The notes beneath the pieces are model-generated. The model was not told the origin of the DNA. It ran no database searches and was given only the letters and a program-made list of their open reading frames with translations. Source: an uncultured euryarchaeote (lineage in GTDB: Archaea; Thermoplasmatota; Thermoplasmata; UBA10834). From it: a stretch of DNA of 9,501 nucleotides. The position numbers and the translations under genes were made by a program. Positions 5,408 to 9,501 of the stretch are shown in pieces (positions within the stretch are counted from its first letter, which is position 1; each line of letters starts with the position of its first letter). Location: NCBI GenBank assembly GCA_937872085.1, contig CALMQK010000273.1, forward strand, positions 1-9,501, given 5' to 3'.

Positions 5408-7249
5408 TCATCCTCTGAAAACGGGCCTCTTCGACAGGTGTCTGGGCAGTGGGAGCCGCGCTGACGGGTAGCCTTCGGACAGTCTTGCTGCTTCCTCCTT
5501 CAGCTTCTCGGGAGTCATGTTGACGACTTCCCCGTTCCGCATCCTCACGGGCAATGTGCCGGAGCTCCTTTCCTTGTCCCCGTAGACGACGATCATGTTG
5601 ATCCATTCCATCTCGGCGTTCCTGATCTTCTTGCCGACCTTGTCGTCCATGTCATCGACGTCGACCCTCGAAGGTGCGAGGGCATCGGCGATCTTCTCGC
5701 ACTCGGCGACGAATTCGTCCGCAATAGGGATCAACCGGATCTGTGTCGGGGCGATCCAGAAAGGCAGAGAAGGCTTGTCGTGCTTGAGCGCCTCCTCGAG
5801 CAGAACATATATCCATCTCTCGATCGAACCGATGGAGGAATGGCAGATGATGCATCCCTTCTTCTTCCCGTCCGAGTCCGTGTATACGATCCCGTATCGC
5901 GCTGCATCCTCGACGTCCAGTTGGACCGTGCTGAGCTGGACCGCTCCTCCGACGGAATCGATCCCCTGGAACTCATGCTTCACCGCCCAGTAGTGCTTCA
6001 TCTCAGAGATGACCTCGATGAATGCGGCCTTCTTCGAGTATCTGAGGAGCTCGATTAAGTTGTCCTTGTACTTGTCGTAGAACTCCTTCACTATTCTGAA
6101 CGCGACGGCGTATTCCACACCCGTGGCGTCGGCCAGATCCGCGTAGTTCTTGTAGAGGAGCATGTACTCCTTCCAGCCGTCGTCGATATCCTTCGTGAAG
6201 CAGTGCACATCTGGCATGTGGAAAGCCCTCAGCCTCTTCAGGCCCGTGAGCTCCCCGCGCTGCTCGAGCCTGAAGCTCTTCGAGAACTCGTAGACTCTCA
6301 GGGGCAGGTTTCGGTAGCTCAGCGTCGCGCCCTTCATCATCCTGAACAAGCCGAAATCTCCGGCGAACCGAAGGACGAACTCTCTGTTCTCCTCCGTCTT
6401 GAGCGTGTAGTGCCTCTCGTGGAACGACATCCCCTGACTGCGGATATCTGGGAACGACCAGTCGTAGAGGATCGGCGTATCTATCTGGATGGCACCGATC
6501 CTGTCGAGCGCGATCTGCTGGGCCCATTGCTCCAGAAGGCTGAAGATCAAGTGTCCCTTGGGGAACATGCGGAAGTGACCTCTGTCGCTCGCCTCCTCGT
6601 AGTCCACTAGCTCAAGCCTCTGCATCGCCTTGATCGATGGCGGCTCTGTGCCCTTCGTCCTTCCGACCTCTTCCGCGAAGATGAACTTCTTTAGCGACGG
6701 ATGTTCGTCCAGGACTGTGGTGGAATCAATGTTCTCTAAGTCGACTGGATATTCCTTTCCGTCCGGCGTGAGGATGTAATGTTCGGACCGGATCTTCTCG
6801 ACCACTTCCTCTCGCGTGATCTTCTTCTCAGCGGTGAACTCCCTGGATAGCTCCGAGAGAGGGTGACCTTTGCAGCTTATCTCGAATGCTTTGTACCAGC
6901 CGAATGCGGCTCTGTGAACTTCGATCCCCTTCGCGGTCAGTGCGACGTCTGCCGCCTTGAGCACCTCTATGGCGAGCTTCTTCGGGGCCAAATTGGGACT
7001 GAGGTGAGCGTAGGGATACAAAATGATCCTCTGGGCCTTCACCTGGGCAAAGACTTCTGCGATGTCCTTCGCAGCGGCCTCTGAGATGGCCGTTACGTTA
7101 TCATCCGAAGACTCTATCGTGGAGAAGACGACTAGAGCCTCCTTGAACGAATGCTTCTTCGCATGACCTGGCGGGAGCTCCTCAGCTAGCTTGGTGGGCT
7201 CCTTGATCTCATAGCCGAAATGGTCTGCATGAATGAGGAGTACCCGCAT
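5408..7249 (-). CDS. thrS: Threonyl-tRNA synthetase, archaeal type with N-terminal editing domain
   Basis: This class II synthetase charges tRNA-Thr. The 613 residues show the archaeal layout. The N-terminal domain, starting MRVLLIHADHFGYEI and reaching about residue 140 (AFGWYKAFEISCKGHPLSELSR), has the D-aminoacyl-tRNA deacylase fold that hydrolyses mischarged Ser-tRNA-Thr. The catalytic core spans about 200-495, with motif 1 near QIDTPILYDW, motif 2 FRLEQRGELTGLKRLRAF and motif 3 GSIERW (R478). The anticodon-binding domain spans about 498-613 and ends RPVFRG, a usual archaeal C-terminus. Compared with the remembered Pyrococcus and E. coli sequences, the three zinc-ligand positions appear as D298, H349 and C469 (next to H470) instead of Cys, His, His. 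ATG at 7249 follows GGTG and a TATA-like box. It diverges from corA and converges on queE. Confidence 0.97.
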   Translation of the reverse strand: MRVLLIHADHFGYEIKEPTKLAEELPPGHAKKHSFKEALVVFSTIESSDDNVTAISEAAAKDIAEVFAQVKAQRIILYPYAHLSPNLAPKKLAIEVLKAADVALTAKGIEVHRAAFGWYKAFEISCKGHPLSELSREFTAEKKITREEVVEKIRSEHYILTPDGKEYPVDLENIDSTTVLDEHPSLKKFIFAEEVGRTKGTEPPSIKAMQRLELVDYEEASDRGHFRMFPKGHLIFSLLEQWAQQIALDRIGAIQIDTPILYDWSFPDIRSQGMSFHERHYTLKTEENREFVLRFAGDFGLFRMMKGATLSYRNLPLRVYEFSKSFRLEQRGELTGLKRLRAFHMPDVHCFTKDIDDGWKEYMLLYKNYADLADATGVEYAVAFRIVKEFYDKYKDNLIELLRYSKKAAFIEVISEMKHYWAVKHEFQGIDSVGGAVQLSTVQLDVEDAARYGIVYTDSDGKKKGCIICHSSIGSIERWIYVLLEEALKHDKPSLPFWIAPTQIRLIPIADEFVAECEKIADALAPSRVDVDDMDDKVGKKIRNAEMEWINMIVVYGDKERSSGTLPVRMRNGEVVNMTPEKLKEEAARLSEGYPSARLPLPRHLSKRPVFRG

Positions 7250-7276
7250 GTGGCACCAGCGTCGAAATGGATGGAA

Positions 7277-7288
7277 GAGTATTAAAAG
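7277..7288. promoter_or_regulatory. Shared, nearly symmetric TATA element between thrS and corA
   Basis: The 66-base gap between the divergent starts contains one clear AT block. It reads TATTAAAA on the plus strand and TTTTAATA on the minus strand (core 7280-7287). Transcription about 26 nt to the left would begin around 7257, giving thrS a leader of about 8 nt. About 26 nt to the right it would begin around 7310, close to the corA ATG at 7316. Confidence 0.5.
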
Positions 7289-7315
7289 GATGCACTGGGG
7301 AGGCTAGCCAGATGG

Positions 7316-8563
7316 ATGGCCGGGACCAGCGAAACGTACTTCATTATCAACGGGGCTTACGGGTGGACAGGGCTGAAACGCAAACAGCTTCCAGGGGGAC
7401 ATTTCTTGGGCTCTCGCGAGAGGAAAATGGCAGTCGGCAATAAGAAAACAGCGGAGCCCCCTTCCGCCAAGGCGGAGCCTGTCTTGCCCGGACCTTCTTC
7501 GGTCACAGAGCCATGCGATGTAGTATCTCCTCGGGCGGTGTGCGTTGCGCTGCCCCACATGGGCAAACCTACGCGCATAATGGGGACGTCCCCCACAGAA
7601 TTCATTTCGACGCTCCAGGGCTCGACCCTCGCATGGATCAACTTCACTGTCTCGGATGTGGCGAAGGATGGACCGGAGATCGCATCCAGGTTGGGGTTCA
7701 GCGCGTCACTTGTCCCGGAAGTGCTCAAGGGCTATCATGCCGCCTTCATCGACAATGAGACCGAGCTTGGCATAATGGTCCCGGCGGTCAAGATATCCAA
7801 GCTCGACCTCAGGTCGTATCCGTTGATCATCCTGGTGAGGAAGGACCTCATCGTCACGATACACAGCCAGGAGGTCGTAAGGCTCGTTCAGTTCGCCAGG
7901 TATGCAGATGTCTACCTTCGCAAGCTTCCGGAGGCGATGCCACTCGATGACAAGCTCACGACCATGCTCGGTCGCATCCTCGACGAGAACAACTCTCGCA
8001 ATTTCGAATACCTCAGGGAGATCGAGGAACAGGGCGATGAGATGGGCCGGCTTCTGCTGGATCCTAAGACACAGCGCATGGAGATAGGCCAACAGATCTA
8101 CAATCTGAAGCACACACTCATAACCTATCTGAACACCCTCTGGAGAACGCTGGACGTGCTCCACAACCTCAGATACGGCGACGCCGCCTTAATCTCCGAC
8201 AATCCTAAGGTCCTTGCACAGATCCAGCTACTCGTGGAGGACGTGAATAGGCAGATATCGCTGAGCGAGCACATGTCGGAGGTGTTGGCGTCAGGGCTGG
8301 AAGTTCTCCAGGCCCTCTACAACAATCAACTCCAGATCCTCAACAACAGGATGGCCCTCACGATGACTTGGCTCACCATCCTCGGCACTGCCGTGCTTGT
8401 ACCCAACACGCTAGCCACGATATTCGGTTTCGTGTTCGCGCTTGACGACGTGAGATGGCTGTACTGGACCCTCTCCGTGTTGGTGTTAGCGACGGTTTTG
8501 TCGACGTGGCTCGCCTACTGGTGGGTCAAACGCAAGGTCCAGCTGCCCCGCAGCCCCGAATGA
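7316..8563 (+). CDS. CorA-like divalent cation transporter lacking the GMN motif
   Basis: This 415-residue membrane protein has the CorA/MIT architecture: a large cytosolic N-terminal domain (from about residue 69), a long helical stalk rich in Glu and Leu (about 215-345), and two C-terminal transmembrane helices (about 348-372 and 381-404) with a basic tail WVKRK. The stalk leading into TM1 (NNRMALTMTWLTILGTAVLVPNTLATIFGF) follows the CorA pattern. However, where CorA transporters have YGMN at the pore mouth, this protein has FGFV (G371-F-V373). It may move another ion or be a divergent transporter. The start is uncertain. The ATG at 7316 is placed for a leaderless transcript, but M38 (ATG 7427, with GAGAGG 3 nt upstream) would remove a poorly conserved, low-complexity extension. 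It diverges from thrS and converges on the regulator. Confidence 0.82.
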   Translation: MAGTSETYFIINGAYGWTGLKRKQLPGGHFLGSRERKMAVGNKKTAEPPSAKAEPVLPGPSSVTEPCDVVSPRAVCVALPHMGKPTRIMGTSPTEFISTLQGSTLAWINFTVSDVAKDGPEIASRLGFSASLVPEVLKGYHAAFIDNETELGIMVPAVKISKLDLRSYPLIILVRKDLIVTIHSQEVVRLVQFARYADVYLRKLPEAMPLDDKLTTMLGRILDENNSRNFEYLREIEEQGDEMGRLLLDPKTQRMEIGQQIYNLKHTLITYLNTLWRTLDVLHNLRYGDAALISDNPKVLAQIQLLVEDVNRQISLSEHMSEVLASGLEVLQALYNNQLQILNNRMALTMTWLTILGTAVLVPNTLATIFGFVFALDDVRWLYWTLSVLVLATVLSTWLAYWWVKRKVQLPRSPE

Positions 8564-8576
8564 CAACCACGGAGTT

Positions 8577-8969
8577 TCAAGGGTTCTTTCTCTTCGCGAG
8601 GATCTCTTCGAGCAAGTTCCTCGCATCTCTCACTTTGGCGAGTTCATCGTGTGTCAGGTCAAGCCTGAGGACGTGTCCCCAGACCTTCGAGAGTGCGTGA
8701 TAGGACTCCCTGATCAGCTCTAGATCCTCGTTGGTTTCCGGGGCCCCAGTTTGGTCGACTTTTTCCTCCTGGATTGGCCTGTAGAACACGTTCCGCCCCA
8801 CCTTCGTCCTCGTCACAACGCCCTTCTTCTCCAGTTTTTGGAGTGCCTGGGTGGCCCCTGACTGAGTGATGTGGAGCTCGGCTGCCAGAATCGTCGGCGA
8901 ATGAATTCCCCTGTTCATGACCTCGATGATTTCTCTCTCCCTTGGCGTCAGCATTCTCATCACTTCCAT
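8577..8969 (-). CDS. Winged helix-turn-helix transcriptional regulator (MarR/ArsR-like)
   Basis: This 130-residue protein has an N-terminal winged helix: LTPREREIIEVMNRG, then SPTILAAELHITQSGATQALQKLEKKGVV, in which TQSGATQALQKL is the probable recognition helix. The wing is TRTKVGRNVFYRP. The C-terminal half (from about residue 75) is charged and helical, with no recognised ligand domain, and may serve dimerisation. The layout suggests a MarR/ArsR-like local regulator; the ligand is unknown. Two starts are possible: ATG 8969, and ATG 8954 (MLTPRE). The latter lies 4 nt after GGAAGTGAT, a near-perfect ribosome binding site, and would give 125 residues. Repeated TAATG motifs cover its promoter, suggesting autoregulation. 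It converges on corA (13 bases between stops) and lies downstream of the DUF2284 gene on the same strand. Confidence 0.85.
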   Translation of the reverse strand: MEVMRMLTPREREIIEVMNRGIHSPTILAAELHITQSGATQALQKLEKKGVVTRTKVGRNVFYRPIQEEKVDQTGAPETNEDLELIRESYHALSKVWGHVLRLDLTHDELAKVRDARNLLEEILAKRKNP

Positions 8970-8972
8970 AAG

Positions 8973-9005
8973 TAATGTATTAGTTGATGCTAATGTATGC
9001 TAATG
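8973..9005. promoter_or_regulatory. Putative operator repeats overlapping the regulator promoter
   Basis: Just upstream of the regulator start the plus strand contains TAATGTAT at 8973-8980 and again at 8991-8998. ATGCTAATG appears twice, at 8987-8995 and 8997-9005, exactly 10 bases (about one helical turn) apart. On the minus strand the same bases supply the only TATA-like sequences for the regulator (CATACATT, TAATACATTA), so a protein bound here would block its transcription. The operator role is inferred from position and repetition. Confidence 0.45.
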
Positions 9006-9161
9006 GCTCCTTATGTCTCATCTTCATTGTCGGTTATGCTTTGTGCCGATATAGCCTTTCCTGCAGCGCCCTGGAGATTCATTAATGTGTGAGTTTCGGT
9101 TCCGCCTGGTGTTCCTAATGTTTAGAGATGGGACGCGATGGGCATAGGTCGGCATGAACTC
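9006..9161. other. Intergenic region between the regulator and the DUF2284 gene
   Basis: About 156 bases with no convincing gene. Two further TAATGTNT motifs lie at 9083-9090 and 9116-9123. A 29-codon plus-strand frame (9003-9092) has no ribosome binding site or recognisable product. I see no strong hairpin, tRNA or T-run terminator. Confidence 0.5.
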
Positions 9162-9501
9162 TCAGTCGACAAGTAGCAAACCGGTCCACCGAACAGCGTT
9201 CTTGGATGATAGAGAGACTGGCATCCTTGCTTTCCTGCAAGTCTTGATGACATCTATTCCCATGGCTTCCATCGATGGCCTCGCCTGGAAGGGGTGCTTG
9301 CACGGCCTCCGGCTCTGAGGGGTAACGCACTCTCTGCACAGGCAACAGTTGCCACCAGCCAGACCCGCCGCGAAGTAGAATCCCATCTTGAACGCGATCG
9401 CCTCTGTTGCATTGACCAGGCGGAGCAGCTTCAGCTGCCATTTCCTCGAGTCAGTCTCGGATTCTATCTCCTCGCAGACTTCGTTGTCGAGGTGCTTGAG
9501 G
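9162..9501 (-). CDS. DUF2284 cysteine-rich metal-binding protein, C-terminal part (5' end beyond the window)
   Basis: The last 112 residues of a minus-strand gene are visible; the frame is open to the right edge, so the start is outside. The fragment has the DUF2284 pattern: a helix (KLLRLVNATEAIAFKMGFY), then the cysteine cluster GGNCCLCRECV (Cys at fragment positions 52, 53, 55 and 58), CKHP (C67, H69), RPSMEAMGIDV, and a terminal strand TGLLLVD that matches the usual family end. These proteins are predicted to bind a metal or iron-sulfur centre and occur widely in anaerobic archaea and bacteria; no reaction is established as far as I know. An internal ATG (9386) gives a shorter frame, but the residues before it fit the family. 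It lies 192 bases upstream of the regulator gene on the same strand. Confidence 0.8.
   Translation of the reverse strand, partial: LKHLDNEVCEEIESETDSRKWQLKLLRLVNATEAIAFKMGFYFAAGLAGGNCCLCRECVTPQSRRPCKHPFQARPSMEAMGIDVIKTCRKARMPVSLSSKNAVRWTGLLLVD

Noticed and set aside
6003..6527. 174-codon minus-strand frame inside thrS
   Set aside because: It is a shifted frame of the clearly real ThrRS gene, Arg-rich and without family similarity.
8584..8597. Pyrimidine-rich TTCTTTCTCTTC stretch after corA as a terminator
   Set aside because: It lies within the coding 3' end of the converging regulator gene, is not a clean T-run and has no hairpin; too weak to annotate.
9003..9092. 29-codon plus-strand frame in the regulator upstream region
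   Set aside because: It has no ribosome binding site, no well-placed TATA box and no recognisable peptide, and its ATG lies within the TAATG repeats.
9115..9441. 108-codon minus-strand frame over the DUF2284 gene
   Set aside because: It is a shifted frame. The DUF2284 frame carries the conserved cysteine cluster and family C-terminus and stays open to the window edge.

Overview
The window reads as a chromosomal segment from a GC-rich euryarchaeon, most plausibly a member or relative of Thermoplasmatota. The archaeal assignment rests on archaea-specific proteins: RNase P protein Rnp4/Rpp21, L10e, single-subunit-type Dph2, archaeal ThrRS with its own N-terminal editing domain, and an MtxX/methanogenesis-marker-4 homologue. 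It is supported by TATA-like boxes about 23-30 nt ahead of many start codons (leaderless or near-leaderless transcripts). The finer placement is inference. MtxX hints at a methanogen or methanogen-derived lineage but does not prove it. No tRNA, rRNA, CRISPR array or insertion sequence is visible, and no gene-free stretch exceeds 300 bases (the longest is about 190).

Left part (1-1006, minus strand): rnp4 and yhbY form a tight two-gene unit. Behind it, with its own TATA box, is an N-terminal fragment of seryl-tRNA synthetase. It stops after 78 residues, where a second helical reading frame begins and runs off the window edge. Facing them across a 158-bp divergent promoter region is rpl10e.

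Middle (1156-5398, plus strand): rpl10e, dph2 (diphthamide of elongation factor 2), mtxX, then queD-queC-queE. The three que genes convert a GTP-derived pterin precursor to preQ0, the precursor of archaeosine in archaeal tRNA. They have a TATA-like box of their own overlapping the end of mtxX. queE starts at a TTG overlapping the queC stop, preceded by a perfect GAGGTGA ribosome binding site.

Right part (5408-9501): thrS (minus) converges on queE and diverges from a corA-like transporter gene (plus). A nearly symmetric TATA element lies between thrS and corA. A small winged-helix regulator (minus) follows, with repeated TAATGTNT motifs upstream. The 3' part of a DUF2284 cysteine-rich metal-binding protein enters from the right edge.

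The theme from end to end is translation and tRNA biology (RNase P, two aminoacyl-tRNA synthetases, L10e, CRM protein, Dph2, archaeosine). CorA, the regulator and DUF2284 form a separate accessory end. I see no obviously new multi-gene system. The points most worth a second look are the broken or stand-alone SerRS N-domain, the altered zinc-ligand positions in ThrRS, the missing GMN motif in CorA, and the repeats ahead of the regulator.
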